Source: Colimorpha_A sp045543555
GTDB lineage: Bacteria; Bacillota; Clostridia; Oscillospirales; CAG-272
Assembly (NCBI GenBank): GCA_045543555.1
Contig: JAZQMQ010000023.1
Coordinates: 23,251-87,250, forward strand
Reading direction: 5' to 3'
Length of the DNA stretch: 64,000 bases
Shown here: positions 24,157-33,696 of the stretch, piece after piece
Position numbering within the stretch: the stretch's first letter is position 1
Layout of the letters: the number at the start of each line of letters is the position of its first letter
Notes under the pieces: generated by a model
Told to the model about the DNA's origin: nothing
Database searches by the model: none
What the model saw: the letters and a program-made list of their open reading frames with translations, nothing else
Position numbers and translations under genes: made by a program

Positions 24157-24906
24157 TTACGGAGCGTATTCCTCAATAATTTTCATAACGTCCTTATCAT
24201 ACACGTTCCCGCTTAGAACGTCGCCGTTGGGAGAAAAGGACAGGCATTTTACGTTTTGCGGATCCTCCTGATAGGGATTATCGGGTGCGAAGGAGGAAAA
24301 ATATTCCGACAGATATTCTTTCGCGTTACCCTCGGGAAAGATCAGATTTCCATCACCCACCAAAATAGGCAGATCCGAAAATTCAGCCAAGATTTCCTTC
24401 GTTTTATCGTTGTAAGGGTTATTATCGTCTTTACCGACCAACCAAGCAGGCTGAAGTCGTACGGTGATGCCGCATTTTACAGCCTCGCGGGCAAATATCT
24501 TTACGGTTTCAAGTGGAATCGTCTCCTGATGAAAGGCATCCACCGACAAAAGAAGATCGTTTACACCGCATTCGTACAATTCGGATGCAACACTGCATAT
24601 CTCTGCTGCGTTCTTCGTAAAAAATCCGTTTGTGATGACTTGACGCCTCGGTATATTCAGCTCGGTAGCAGTTTTCATAATGGCGTACACCGTTTCAGGA
24701 TAGAGCAGCGGCTCCCCACCAAATGTCATAACCGTTTTTATATCATATTCCGTTGCTATTTTGCGCACTGCATCTGAAGCAACTTTGGGGTCGATTCTCT
24801 CACCGCATATACTGTGATCACCCTCAGAGCAATGCTTACATCTGCCCGTGCAGGCGTAGGTCACTACGAATTCTATTTTACTTAAATTTACAAGACATCG
24901 ATTCAT
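24157..24906 (-). CDS. Radical SAM protein
   Basis: 249 residues. The [4Fe-4S]-SAM cluster motif CTGRCKHC lies at about 19-26, followed by MTFGGEPLLYPE (about 59-70) for SAM binding. A short C-terminal NVKCLSFSPNGDVLSGNVYD carries one extra Cys, too few for a complete SPASM domain. No peptide precursor is nearby, so a maturase role is not supported. It is two bases from pcp and leads the run of small overlapping genes. Confidence 0.85.
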   Translation of the reverse strand: MNRCLVNLSKIEFVVTYACTGRCKHCSEGDHSICGERIDPKVASDAVRKIATEYDIKTVMTFGGEPLLYPETVYAIMKTATELNIPRRQVITNGFFTKNAAEICSVASELYECGVNDLLLSVDAFHQETIPLETVKIFAREAVKCGITVRLQPAWLVGKDDNNPYNDKTKEILAEFSDLPILVGDGNLIFPEGNAKEYLSEYFSSFAPDNPYQEDPQNVKCLSFSPNGDVLSGNVYDKDVMKIIEEYAP

Positions 24907-24908
24907 AT

Positions 24909-25496
24909 TCAGTCAATATTTTCTATCGCGGTTATAAGCGCACAAACGATCTGCTCCATATCCATCGACGGCTCCTTATTCTGTTCATTTGAATACGGCA
25001 CGTGAATGAATCCGACTCTTGTCTTTGTGTTCTTATAGTTATCAAGAAGAGTATAGATTACGTCGTTACAAACGTATGCACCCGCAGAATACGATACTCT
25101 TGACGGAATTCCGACATTCTTGATAGCCTCGGAAATTTTACGCACGGGAAGTGTTGAAAAATATGCGTTCTCTCCATTGGAAATTATAGTCTCGTCAATT
25201 GGCTGATTACCGTTATTATCGGGGATTGATGCGTAACGCAGATTTATTCCCACAAGCTCTGGAGTAACTGCGTCACGTCCGCCGGCCTGACCGATACAGA
25301 GAATTACGTCGGGGTTCACCTCTTTCGCAGTATTGATTATTTTCTGAGCACCTGCCCCAAACACAACAGGAACTGAAAGCTTTGTCAGAGCATACCCGTT
25401 AATTTCGGAAGGAAGCCGAAAAACAGCCTCCCACGACGGATTGATTATTTCTCCGCCAAAAGGCTCAAAGCCGGTTATAAGCAATTTTTTCATCAT
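24909..25496 (-). CDS. pcp: Pyroglutamyl-peptidase I (peptidase C15)
   Basis: 195 residues. LLITGFEPFGGEIINPSWEA at the N-terminus; active-site Glu in GQAGGRDAVTPE (near 80), Cys in YSAGAYVCNDVIY (near 142) and His in VGFIHVPY (near 165). It removes N-terminal pyroglutamate from peptides in the cytoplasm. Slightly shorter than Bacillus Pcp but the full triad is present. Confidence 0.92.
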   Translation of the reverse strand: MMKKLLITGFEPFGGEIINPSWEAVFRLPSEINGYALTKLSVPVVFGAGAQKIINTAKEVNPDVILCIGQAGGRDAVTPELVGINLRYASIPDNNGNQPIDETIISNGENAYFSTLPVRKISEAIKNVGIPSRVSYSAGAYVCNDVIYTLLDNYKNTKTRVGFIHVPYSNEQNKEPSMDMEQIVCALITAIENID

Positions 25497-25555
25497 ATAT
25501 CTCCGTTTGCACCTCAGGGATTTCCCTAAATGAAATTACGTTTATTTTTTCTATG

Positions 25556-26269
25556 TTATTGTTGGTCAAGATGCCATCCGTGATCGCCGTGATATATCAT
25601 TTGCCTCGTCATACCGCCGTCGATACAGATATTTTCACCTGTAATAAAGCCTGCCATATCGGAGCAAAGATATAGCACCATATTTGCAATATCGGGAGGA
25701 TTGCCAACCCTGCCCGCAGGCTGTTGAATTGCATCGGAGCCTGAATATACGGTATAATCATTGTCTATCCATCCGGGAGAAACAGAATTGACTCTTACCT
25801 TTCCCGCAAGAGATACAGCGAGAGCATGGGTAAGCGCGGATATTCCGCCCTTTGCGGCAGTATAGCTTTCGGTTTCCTTCTGACTCATACGGTCACGGGA
25901 GGAAGAGATGTTCACTATACTCGCACCCTCATTAAAATAAGGAGCAAAAAGTTTTGAAAGATAGAACGGAGCAGTAACACCTACCTGTAGGGCATATTCA
26001 AAATCCTCATAACTGCAATTTTCTATTCCGCACATCTTAGGCGCGGCATTATTTATGAGATAATCAATATGTCCATATTCCGCAATTACCTTTTTTGCAA
26101 ATATTTCAAGGGTTTGCTTATCGGATAAGTCGCCGACAAAATAATCATTTTCGAGCAGGTCGATAACACACACAGTTGCCCCTGCCCTCTCAAAGCTTTC
26201 GCGGATGCACTTTCCGATTCCCCTTGCGCCGCCAGTTACAACTACGATCTTGTCTTTAAAATCAAACAT
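25556..26269 (-). CDS. Short-chain dehydrogenase/reductase
   Basis: 237 residues. Cofactor motif TGGARGIGKC (about 12-21), NNAAP, active-site Ser in NISSS and YTAAK (Tyr/Lys), with VSPGWI afterwards. The Asp in CVIDL after the second strand favours NAD. The substrate is unknown. It is two bases downstream of the cyclase-family gene; such pairs often act on one catabolic substrate. Confidence 0.85.
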   Translation of the reverse strand: MFDFKDKIVVVTGGARGIGKCIRESFERAGATVCVIDLLENDYFVGDLSDKQTLEIFAKKVIAEYGHIDYLINNAAPKMCGIENCSYEDFEYALQVGVTAPFYLSKLFAPYFNEGASIVNISSSRDRMSQKETESYTAAKGGISALTHALAVSLAGKVRVNSVSPGWIDNDYTVYSGSDAIQQPAGRVGNPPDIANMVLYLCSDMAGFITGENICIDGGMTRQMIYHGDHGWHLDQQ

Positions 26270-26271
26270 CT

Positions 26272-26865
26272 TTACACCTCAATAAGAATTGCTCTGCAAG
26301 GAGCTCCATCCGATCCTCCGAGATTTAGCGGTGCTGCGCTGAGGAGATATCTTCCCTCCTCCACACCGTTAAGTCTCAACCCTTCAAGAAGAACGATCTC
26401 CGCTCCAAGCATAGTCAAATGTGTTTTCATAGGTGCATCCTCAGGTCCTACAGTCTGGGATTCGTTACCGTACAGATAAATTTTCTCCTCCGAAAGAAGC
26501 ATTGCTGCTTCGATTCCCAGAGTAGCCTTTCCGCCTACAAGAATACGTTTAGCACATTCCTCCGAAATACTTTGAGCCTTATAAAGTATATCGGACATAG
26601 TTTTATAATCGATCACTCCGTCAAAATGAGCTACGTAGCACTCTCCGACGGTCTTGTTCAGGTGAATTTTGTCAACCGTTGCACCGTCATCGATGAAATG
26701 ATAGGGAGCATCTATATGTGTGCCGTTGTGAGCGCACATGGAAAATGCGGTCACGTTACAAAACGAGCCGTCCTTTATCGTACATAGCACTTCCCTTTTA
26801 GGCGCAGGATCTGTGGGCCATACCGCGCATGAAAACAGCTCTTGGGAAATATCGTATATCTTCAT
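26272..26865 (-). CDS. Cyclase family protein (kynurenine formamidase-like)
   Basis: 197 residues, PF04199 type. The metal-binding motif AHNGTHIDAPYHF (about 44-56) and the late GVEEGRYLL are family features. Members hydrolyse N-formylkynurenine or other cyclic amides and esters; no other tryptophan-degradation genes are here, so the substrate is open. Overlaps the GNAT gene upstream by four bases. Confidence 0.8.
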   Translation of the reverse strand: MKIYDISQELFSCAVWPTDPAPKREVLCTIKDGSFCNVTAFSMCAHNGTHIDAPYHFIDDGATVDKIHLNKTVGECYVAHFDGVIDYKTMSDILYKAQSISEECAKRILVGGKATLGIEAAMLLSEEKIYLYGNESQTVGPEDAPMKTHLTMLGAEIVLLEGLRLNGVEEGRYLLSAAPLNLGGSDGAPCRAILIEV

Positions 26866-27329
26866 ACTTTCAACTCCATGTGTCTTCTGCTTTCGGTCAT
26901 TCCCATTTTTTCATAAAAAGCGATGGCATTTTTATTGAATGCCCAAACGTTCAGATCAATTGCAGAGCACTTAAGCTCCGATGCAAGCTTTTTAGCCTCA
27001 TCGAAAAGAGCCTTTCCGACGCCTTTGCCGCGCGTTCCCCCGTCAACACAAAGATCGTCGATATATAATACACGTCTGAAGCGCTTAAGACCGTCTGCCT
27101 CCGTGACCTTTTTCATACAAATCAGATATCCGACAACTCTTCCGTCTTCAACTGCGCTGAAAACATACACATTGGGATCTTCTATTATCTTCTCAACGTC
27201 CGAAATACCGTATTTGGCAACGTTTCCCTCAAAAACATCGGGGTTCCCCTCTGCGTGAAGCCTCGCTATATCGCAAAGAAGCCTGTGTATGTCTTCAGAA
27301 TCGTTTTTTATTGCTCTTCTCACTTCCAT
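26862..27329 (-). CDS. GNAT family N-acetyltransferase
   Basis: 155 residues. MEVRRAIKNDSEDIHRLLCD start, YIDDLCVDGGTRGKGVGKAL as the acetyl-CoA loop and NKNAIAFYEKMGM at the end. Acceptor unknown. First gene of a three-gene run with the cyclase and SDR genes. Confidence 0.85.
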   Translation of the reverse strand: MEVRRAIKNDSEDIHRLLCDIARLHAEGNPDVFEGNVAKYGISDVEKIIEDPNVYVFSAVEDGRVVGYLICMKKVTEADGLKRFRRVLYIDDLCVDGGTRGKGVGKALFDEAKKLASELKCSAIDLNVWAFNKNAIAFYEKMGMTESRRHMELKV

Positions 27330-27377
27330 GTGAATAACCTCCGGGTGATATTATTTATATTATACTGCCGTACATAC

Positions 27378-27410
27378 AAAAAAGCAAGCCCTTCAAGTAA
27401 TGAAGGGCTT
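27378..27410 (-). terminator. Terminator of the housekeeping operon after rsmB
   Basis: Minus strand: a 10-bp stem (AAGCCCTTCA) with a 5-base loop and GCTTTTTTG, 14 bases past the rsmB stop. Confidence 0.85.
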
Positions 27411-27423
27411 TGACCTTGGACTA

Positions 27424-28734
27424 TTATATCTTTTTTAATTTTGCTATAAAAAATCCGTCGGTGCCATGTTCATCGGGGAACAGTGTGATCGTCGCTTCAC
27501 CTGAAGGCATTCCGTCAGAGCACAGGGAAAATTCCGAATTTTCATTGAGAAACCGATTGACAACTCCTTCATTTTCATCCTTATTCAGTGTGCAGGTAGA
27601 ATAAACCAGTATTCCACTGCTTTTTACGTATTTCGATGAGCTGCATAGTATCTTATACTGAATATCGGGCAGCCTTGATATATCCTCATACGATTTGTAA
27701 CGAAGATCGGGCTTTTTGGCAATAACCCCGAGACCTGAGCAAGGAGCATCGGTTAAAACTCTATCCGCCTTTCCTATAAACTCCTCTTTAGGTAAAGTGC
27801 CGTTGTGAACAGAAGCTTCAAGAATTGATATTCCAAGCCTTTCCGCGCCGCTTTTAACCAGAGAGAGCTTACTCTCATGAAGGTCAAGGCTTATCAGCCG
27901 CCCTCTGTTATTCATATCCATTCCGATTCCAAAGCTCTTACCTCCCGGACAGGAGCAGGTATCGATCACGGTTTCACCGTCTTTTGCACCCAGAGCGGCA
28001 ACACAAAGCTGTGATGCCTCGTCCTGCACGTAGCACAGGCCGTTTTTTAATTCATCGAGCTCGCTGATTGCAACATTTTCGGTGAGTCTTATTCCGTTTT
28101 GAGAGAGTTTTGTTTTTTCTGCTTTTACACCCTTTTTTTCAAGCTCGCTTATAAGCTCGTCACGGGTTATTTTCAGGGTATTTACCCTTAACGTTATGGT
28201 CGGATTTACATTGATTGAGAAAAGCAACTTTTCTGCTTTTTCTTCTCCGTAATCTTGATACCACTTTTCACATAGCCAAACAGGACAGGAATACTTTATG
28301 GAAAGATATCCAAAAAGATCTGCTTTTCTGTCGGGGAGGGGTAAAGAATTCTTATTTCGTGAAATATTTCGCAGAATTCCGTTTACAAAGCCCGAGGTTC
28401 CCTTGTGTGTATGCTTTTTAGCCAGCTCTACGCTTTCATTTACTGCAGCAGAATCGGGGGTGCGATCAAGATATATTATCTGATACGCTCCGAGCCTTAA
28501 TATATGCAAAAGCTTAGGTTCTATCTTTTCACAAGGCTTGGACGAATAATGTCCTATAACATAATCCAAGCTGATCCTCTTCTCAATAACACCGTAGACG
28601 AGCGTGGTAAAAAATGCCTTATCCGATGAAGAAAAGCCGTGTTTTTTTATTGCGCTGTCAAGCTCAAGATTTGAAAACTTGTCGCCGTCGGCACACTTTA
28701 TAAGCGAAAGAAGTGCCGCTTCTCTTACGTTCAT
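27424..28734 (-). CDS. rsmB: 16S rRNA (cytosine-967-C5)-methyltransferase RsmB
   Basis: 436 residues. An N-terminal NusB-like domain (about 1-140) is followed by the SAM-dependent domain: DTCSCPGGKS (SAM motif I), DAPCSGLGV and YSTCTLNKDENE, which give the two catalytic cysteines. It methylates C967 in the small-subunit rRNA. ATG shares its last base region with the stop of the metallopeptidase gene, as in many Firmicutes fmt-rsmB clusters. Confidence 0.93.
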   Translation of the reverse strand: MNVREAALLSLIKCADGDKFSNLELDSAIKKHGFSSSDKAFFTTLVYGVIEKRISLDYVIGHYSSKPCEKIEPKLLHILRLGAYQIIYLDRTPDSAAVNESVELAKKHTHKGTSGFVNGILRNISRNKNSLPLPDRKADLFGYLSIKYSCPVWLCEKWYQDYGEEKAEKLLFSINVNPTITLRVNTLKITRDELISELEKKGVKAEKTKLSQNGIRLTENVAISELDELKNGLCYVQDEASQLCVAALGAKDGETVIDTCSCPGGKSFGIGMDMNNRGRLISLDLHESKLSLVKSGAERLGISILEASVHNGTLPKEEFIGKADRVLTDAPCSGLGVIAKKPDLRYKSYEDISRLPDIQYKILCSSSKYVKSSGILVYSTCTLNKDENEGVVNRFLNENSEFSLCSDGMPSGEATITLFPDEHGTDGFFIAKLKKI

Positions 28735-29426
28735 CAGTCTCTTCTTCCCCGTCCGCCATTAACGATCAGAATAAGACGAATAAGGGAGGCAAGGGACACG
28801 AAAAGAGCCGCAATATAGGTCATAGCTGCCGCGGTAAGCACTTTTTTGGTGCCTCCGAGCTCATCTTCAAATAAATAGCCATCACCTTCGAGTATCTTCA
28901 TAGCCCTTTTGCTCGCATCAAGCTCGGTAGGAAGAGTGAGAAGCTGAAATACCGTACTCAAGCCAAACAGAATTATTCCTGCGTAAGCCAGAGGATAGAA
29001 GCTGAACAAGATTCCAAGAATAACGAGGGGAATGCAAAGCTTAGATCCGAAATTTGCAGCCGGTACAATGGCATTTCTCATGGTAAGCGGAGCATATGCC
29101 TGTGCATGCTGAATAGCGTGACCTGCCTCATGCGCCGCTACGCCTATAGCAGCAACAGATGTGTTGCCGTAAACTGTCTCGGATAACGCTATGGTTCCGT
29201 TTTTGGGATCATAATGGTCTGTAAGATCACCTCTTACCCTCGTTATCGTAATGTGCTGAAGTCCGTTTGCATCAAGTATCCTTCTCACCGCAGTTTCCGC
29301 TGTCATACCCTTTCTGCTAAGGACTCTGCTGTATTTTGCGTAGGTAGACTTAACAGATGCCTGCGCCCACATTGCTAAAATAACAAACGGGAATACTATA
29401 ACTAGATATGTCCAATCAAAAAACAT
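28734..29426 (-). CDS. Zinc metallopeptidase (YugP family)
   Basis: 230 residues. AAHEAGHAIQHAQ (about 97-109) is the HExxH zinc site of PF04298. A membrane segment lies at the N-terminus and two more in the middle and C-terminal region, so it is membrane bound with a cytoplasmic or interfacial protease domain. Often found, as here, between fmt and rsmB in clostridia. Confidence 0.88.
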   Translation of the reverse strand: MFFDWTYLVIVFPFVILAMWAQASVKSTYAKYSRVLSRKGMTAETAVRRILDANGLQHITITRVRGDLTDHYDPKNGTIALSETVYGNTSVAAIGVAAHEAGHAIQHAQAYAPLTMRNAIVPAANFGSKLCIPLVILGILFSFYPLAYAGIILFGLSTVFQLLTLPTELDASKRAMKILEGDGYLFEDELGGTKKVLTAAAMTYIAALFVSLASLIRLILIVNGGRGRRD

Positions 29427-29440
29427 AATTTACCTCACTT

Positions 29441-30379
29441 TCACATGGGAAAAGTCAATTTTTCCCCATCGCCGAGCGAATTTCCTCTCAAATAATCGGA
29501 AGCGCTCATTCTCTTTTTCCCTGCAGGAAGTACCTCTGTTATTTCAAGGCAATTTCCGTCTCCGCAGGTTACGTACAGGCGGTTATCGTAAGAACTAAGC
29601 TCACCTGCAGCATTGCCATATTTTTTATCGGTCATTTTTACGGACACAAGCTTTATCTGAGTTTCACCCCTCATAGCATATGCAAGAGGAAAGGGTGATA
29701 AACCTCTGATCCTATTAAAAAGCGCTCTTGCGGCAAGAGTGAAATCAAGCTTACAGTCGTCTTTTTCGATCTTCGATGCATAGGTTGCTAAAGAATCTTC
29801 CTGTTTTTCAGGAACAATACTTCCGTCTATTATCTTAGGAAGGGTCTCGGTGAGGAGTGTTGCTCCCGATTCTGCCATTTTTTCAAAAAGAGTCTCAAAG
29901 TTATCTTCATCAGTTATAGGAACGATCGACTTTGCGAGCATATCTCCGGTATCAAGTCCCTCGTTCATATACATTATGGTAATACCCGTTTCCTTTTCAC
30001 CGTCCATAAGCGCTCTTTGGATGGGTGCAGCACCTCTGTACTTGGGAAGAAGTGAGCCGTGAACGTTGATACAGCCGTATTTAGGATAATTTATAACCGA
30101 AGGCGGCAATATTTTTCCGTATGCCGCAACGATTATTATTTCGGGGTCTATGTCGTGAAGAAGCTTATCAAATGCCTCATCCTTAAGTGTTTGCGGCTGA
30201 TACACGGGCAGTCCCCTTTCGCATGCACAAACCTTAACCTCCGGAGGTGTAAGCACGTATTTTCTGCCCTTTGGCTTGTCAGGTTGGGTTATAACCGTTA
30301 TCTCGTTATTTCCGCAATCACAAAGTGCCTTAAGGGTATATACCGCAAAGTCCGGAGTTCCCATAAAAAGAATTCTCAT
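29441..30379 (-). CDS. fmt: Methionyl-tRNA formyltransferase
   Basis: 312 residues, usual length. FMGTPDFAVYTLKAL at the start, the catalytic NxH region VHGSLLPKYRGAAPIQ and the formyl-binding GDTGDML-like ETGITIMYMNEGLDTGDML, then the C-terminal domain. It formylates initiator Met-tRNA in the cytoplasm. It directly follows def, its functional partner. Confidence 0.95.
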   Translation of the reverse strand: MRILFMGTPDFAVYTLKALCDCGNNEITVITQPDKPKGRKYVLTPPEVKVCACERGLPVYQPQTLKDEAFDKLLHDIDPEIIIVAAYGKILPPSVINYPKYGCINVHGSLLPKYRGAAPIQRALMDGEKETGITIMYMNEGLDTGDMLAKSIVPITDEDNFETLFEKMAESGATLLTETLPKIIDGSIVPEKQEDSLATYASKIEKDDCKLDFTLAARALFNRIRGLSPFPLAYAMRGETQIKLVSVKMTDKKYGNAAGELSSYDNRLYVTCGDGNCLEITEVLPAGKKRMSASDYLRGNSLGDGEKLTFPM

Positions 30380-30399
30380 ATTATTTCGCCTTTCGAACG

Positions 30400-30876
30400 T
30401 CAGTGATCGTTAAGTTCCTCAGGGGAAAGCATCTTTATTGCACCGTCGGTATAAAGCTTACCATCCAGGTGGTCAAGCTCGTGACAGAAGCATCTTGCCT
30501 TAAGACCGCTTCCGGTGGCGGTAAACCATTCGCCGTTTCTGTTCTGAGCCTTAATAGTTACAGTCATTGGACGATCGGTAATTCCCCATTCATCCGGAAT
30601 TGAAAGACAACCCTCAAGTTCCTGCTGTCTGTCCTCGGATACAGATACTATCTCGGGATTTATAAGCTCGAGCAACTCCCCCGGCTCGGTCTCAACAAGA
30701 ACGACTCTGCGGAGAACACCTACCTGCACCGCTGCAAGACCGGCGCCCTGTGCCTTGTGAAGAGTATCCTTCATATCGTCGAGCAGACGTATTATTCTGG
30801 GGGTTATTTCCTCAACGGGACGGCTTTTTTTGCGGAGAAGCCCATCCTCTTTTGTAATTATCTTAAGAATTGCCAT
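30400..30876 (-). CDS. def: Peptide deformylase
   Basis: 158 residues. The three motifs are present: GAGLAAVQVG (about 42-51; usual Q in GxGxAAxQ), EGCLSIP with the metal Cys, and CHELDHLDG with both metal His. It removes formyl groups from nascent proteins and acts after Fmt. Confidence 0.95.
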   Translation of the reverse strand: MAILKIITKEDGLLRKKSRPVEEITPRIIRLLDDMKDTLHKAQGAGLAAVQVGVLRRVVLVETEPGELLELINPEIVSVSEDRQQELEGCLSIPDEWGITDRPMTVTIKAQNRNGEWFTATGSGLKARCFCHELDHLDGKLYTDGAIKMLSPEELNDH

Positions 30877-30894
30877 TTTATTTTACCTTCCTTT

Positions 30895-33357
30895 TTAAAG
30901 ATTCGTGGGATTAACGTCAACTGATATTCCCACACGCTTTCCGACTGATCTTGAAAGCTCGGAATATGCTTCGGAAACGAGCTTTCTTGTGACCGCATTC
31001 ATTCTGCATTTTATCACCAGTCTCATTCTGTATATACCGTTAAGTTTATACAACGGTGCCTCAAGCGGACCGAAAACTACCGTTTTTGCATCTTGATATT
31101 TTTCATTGTTCAGGGTCTTAAACGCCTTCTCAAAGCCGCATATTGCGCTTAACAGCTCGTTTTCCGCTTCGCTTGACAGGGTAAACATCACCATATCGCA
31201 AAACGGCGGAAAAACAAGTGAACGCCTGAGCGCGATCTCGTTTTTATACATACTTTCGTAGTCCTGATCACGCGAAAGCTTGAGTATCGGGTGATCGGGA
31301 TTTCCCGTTTGTATCAGCGCACAGCCCTTTTTGTCGGAGCGTCCCGACCTGCCTATAACCTGTGTCAGTAGCGAGAACGTTCTTTCGTTTGCCTTGTAAT
31401 CGCTTAAATACAAAGAAGAATCTGAATTTATTACACCCACAAGAGTAACGTTCGGGAAGTCGTGCCCCTTCGTTACCATTTGTGTTCCTATAAGTATATC
31501 CCCTTCACCCTCGCGGAATGCGGAAAGTATCGCATCGTATGAAAATTTTGTTTGCGTGGTATCGGCGTCCATACGCATAACTCTTGCCTGCGGAAAAAGC
31601 CTATTAAGCTCCTCCTCGATCATTTGAGTACCGTATCCGACGTGCTTCAGCTTTTCATTTCCGCATGTCGGGCATTTTTCCGGAGGCAGCGTTTTTGATC
31701 CGCAATAATGACAGTAGAGGTAACCCCTGCCGAAATTGGACGTATGGTAGGTATATGACACCGAGCAGTGAGGACACATAAGCACCTGTCCGCAAAGGGG
31801 GCAGGATAAGAAACGATTGTATCCTCTCTGATTTATAAACAGTATTGCCTGTTCACCGCGCGAGAGAGTCTCTGAAATTTTGCTTTTCAGCTGACTTCCG
31901 ATCGGTGATGCGTTACCCGCCCTCGCATCAGGGCGTACGTCGGTTATAAGTGCTTCGGGGAGCGTTGCTTCACCGTAGCGTTCTTTCAGCGTTATAAGGG
32001 AATATTTGCCGCCTAGAGCCTTCATATAGCTCTCAAGCGACGGTGTTGCGGAGGAAAGAAGCATGACCGCGTTTTGCTTGGCACAACGGTATCTTGCAAT
32101 ATCCCTTGCGTGATATTTCGGATCCATATCCGATTTATAGGTATGCTCCTGCTCCTCATCTATTACGATAAGACCGAGATTTTTAAACGGAGCAAACACA
32201 GCGGACCTTGTACCGATACAAACGCTTGCCTCTCCGCTTCTCATTTTTCTCCACGCATCATATCTCTCGCCTCTTGAAAGGCCCGAATGGACAACGACGG
32301 TCTTATCACCGTAATGAGAACGAAAAATATTAACCATTTGGGGCGTAAGTGAAATTTCGGGCACAAGAAGTATTACCGATTTTCCTAGGTTTATAACGTG
32401 ATCCATCACCTCGCGTATTACCGAGGTCTTACCGCTTCCCGTTACGCCGTGAAGAAGCGCGGCTTTAGGCTCTCCGCTGTCGATAAGCGCGGTTATCTTA
32501 TCCTTTGCGGCATTTTGCTCGTCGGAAAGCACTATTTCTCTATCTGATAAAAGCTTTTTATTCTTATATGGATCCCTGAAGCTGTCCTCTTTGGTCAGAG
32601 TTACAATGCCGCGTTCTATGAGCGGCTTGAATACCGTTTTTGCCACGTCATAACGGTCACGGAGCTCATTTAAAGTCATATTCCCCGTAACCGATAGAAT
32701 TTCAAGAGCGTCCTTCTGCTTTGCGCCTCTCACAAGCGCGCAGAGCTCATCAGTTGACATATCGGCATATTCTTTTGATATATGAACGCTCTCGATAACG
32801 GGTGAACGGCTTTCGGTAAATTCAGTTTGTCGTGAAAGAAGCCCCTCATTAAAGAGCCGCACCAGCATTGCCGACGCACTCGGTCCATATTCCTTTACGG
32901 CGCTTTCCGTATCGGTCTTACACTTGGCAATTATGTATCGCAAAAGTGCCGCAGACTTAGGTGGGATCTCGTCGATGATCTCCCTGCCCTTTACAGTAAC
33001 GGAATATACCTCCTTAACCTTTGTAAGAGCAGCCGAGGGAAGTATAGCCTTTACCGCATCTCCCACTGTACACAAAAAGTGCTCCTTCATATACAGACAA
33101 AGACCTATCATCTCGCCGTCCAGAACGATACTGTCGCAAACGGGAGCTATGACAGGCTTAAGCGCCGTATAATCGGAAGCACCGGAAAGCTCGCAGACAA
33201 GAGCGAGCTGCTTTCGGTTACCCCCGCCGAAGGGCACGGCAACAAAGCCGCCCACCTTGAGTAAGCCTCTCAGCTCGTCGGGGATATAATAATCGTAGAG
33301 CTTATCAATATGGTACGGCGCATCAAGCAGATATACCCGAGCAACCGAAAATTCCAT
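30895..33357 (-). CDS. priA: Primosomal protein N' (replication restart helicase PriA)
   Basis: 820 residues. An N-terminal DNA-binding region (1-250), a helicase core with HGVTGSGKT and VIDEEQEH, two zinc-binding groups (CPLCGQVLMCPHC and CHYCGSK...CPTCGN) and the C-terminal domain. PriA reloads replication at stalled forks. Its place between rpoZ and def is standard in clostridia. Confidence 0.95.
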   Translation of the reverse strand: MEFSVARVYLLDAPYHIDKLYDYYIPDELRGLLKVGGFVAVPFGGGNRKQLALVCELSGASDYTALKPVIAPVCDSIVLDGEMIGLCLYMKEHFLCTVGDAVKAILPSAALTKVKEVYSVTVKGREIIDEIPPKSAALLRYIIAKCKTDTESAVKEYGPSASAMLVRLFNEGLLSRQTEFTESRSPVIESVHISKEYADMSTDELCALVRGAKQKDALEILSVTGNMTLNELRDRYDVAKTVFKPLIERGIVTLTKEDSFRDPYKNKKLLSDREIVLSDEQNAAKDKITALIDSGEPKAALLHGVTGSGKTSVIREVMDHVINLGKSVILLVPEISLTPQMVNIFRSHYGDKTVVVHSGLSRGERYDAWRKMRSGEASVCIGTRSAVFAPFKNLGLIVIDEEQEHTYKSDMDPKYHARDIARYRCAKQNAVMLLSSATPSLESYMKALGGKYSLITLKERYGEATLPEALITDVRPDARAGNASPIGSQLKSKISETLSRGEQAILFINQRGYNRFLSCPLCGQVLMCPHCSVSYTYHTSNFGRGYLYCHYCGSKTLPPEKCPTCGNEKLKHVGYGTQMIEEELNRLFPQARVMRMDADTTQTKFSYDAILSAFREGEGDILIGTQMVTKGHDFPNVTLVGVINSDSSLYLSDYKANERTFSLLTQVIGRSGRSDKKGCALIQTGNPDHPILKLSRDQDYESMYKNEIALRRSLVFPPFCDMVMFTLSSEAENELLSAICGFEKAFKTLNNEKYQDAKTVVFGPLEAPLYKLNGIYRMRLVIKCRMNAVTRKLVSEAYSELSRSVGKRVGISVDVNPTNL

Positions 33358-33374
33358 TGTCGTATTCCTCAGAA

Positions 33375-33668
33375 TCAGTAATTGCAGGTGAGATCGATGG
33401 AAGAATCGTCGATGCGGTATTCACCATCATTTAGACGGTTGATTCCGATGCGAACTGCCTTTTCGTCGCGGAAATCCTTTTTAATGAGGGCGGCAAGGCT
33501 CTTGTCGGTCTCCTTATTTGCAAGCATTCTTTCAGCAGTTTCTCTCTGAGCTACGTACTCGTCGGTTACTGCTCTTGCGCACTTTGCAACAGCTATAACG
33601 AGTGTGTAACGGTTATATTTATTGTCCTGTGTAAGCTTGTCGAGTGAGGGTGTTATCATATTATTCAT
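33375..33668 (-). CDS. rpoZ: RNA polymerase omega subunit
   Basis: 97 residues from the ATG at 33668, which has AAAGGAA ahead; 20 more upstream codons are open but unlike the family. NMITPSLDKLTQ and NKYNRYTLVIAVAKCARAV are the conserved core. Omega helps assemble RNA polymerase. Gene order gmk-rpoZ-priA is conserved. Confidence 0.88.
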   Translation of the reverse strand: MNNMITPSLDKLTQDNKYNRYTLVIAVAKCARAVTDEYVAQRETAERMLANKETDKSLAALIKKDFRDEKAVRIGINRLNDGEYRIDDSSIDLTCNY

Positions 33669-33696
33669 AGCTAAAATTCCTTTTCTGTGCTTTATA

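Noticed and set aside
24157..24906. RiPP maturase role for the radical SAM protein
   Set aside because: No precursor peptide, exporter or SPASM domain was seen around it.
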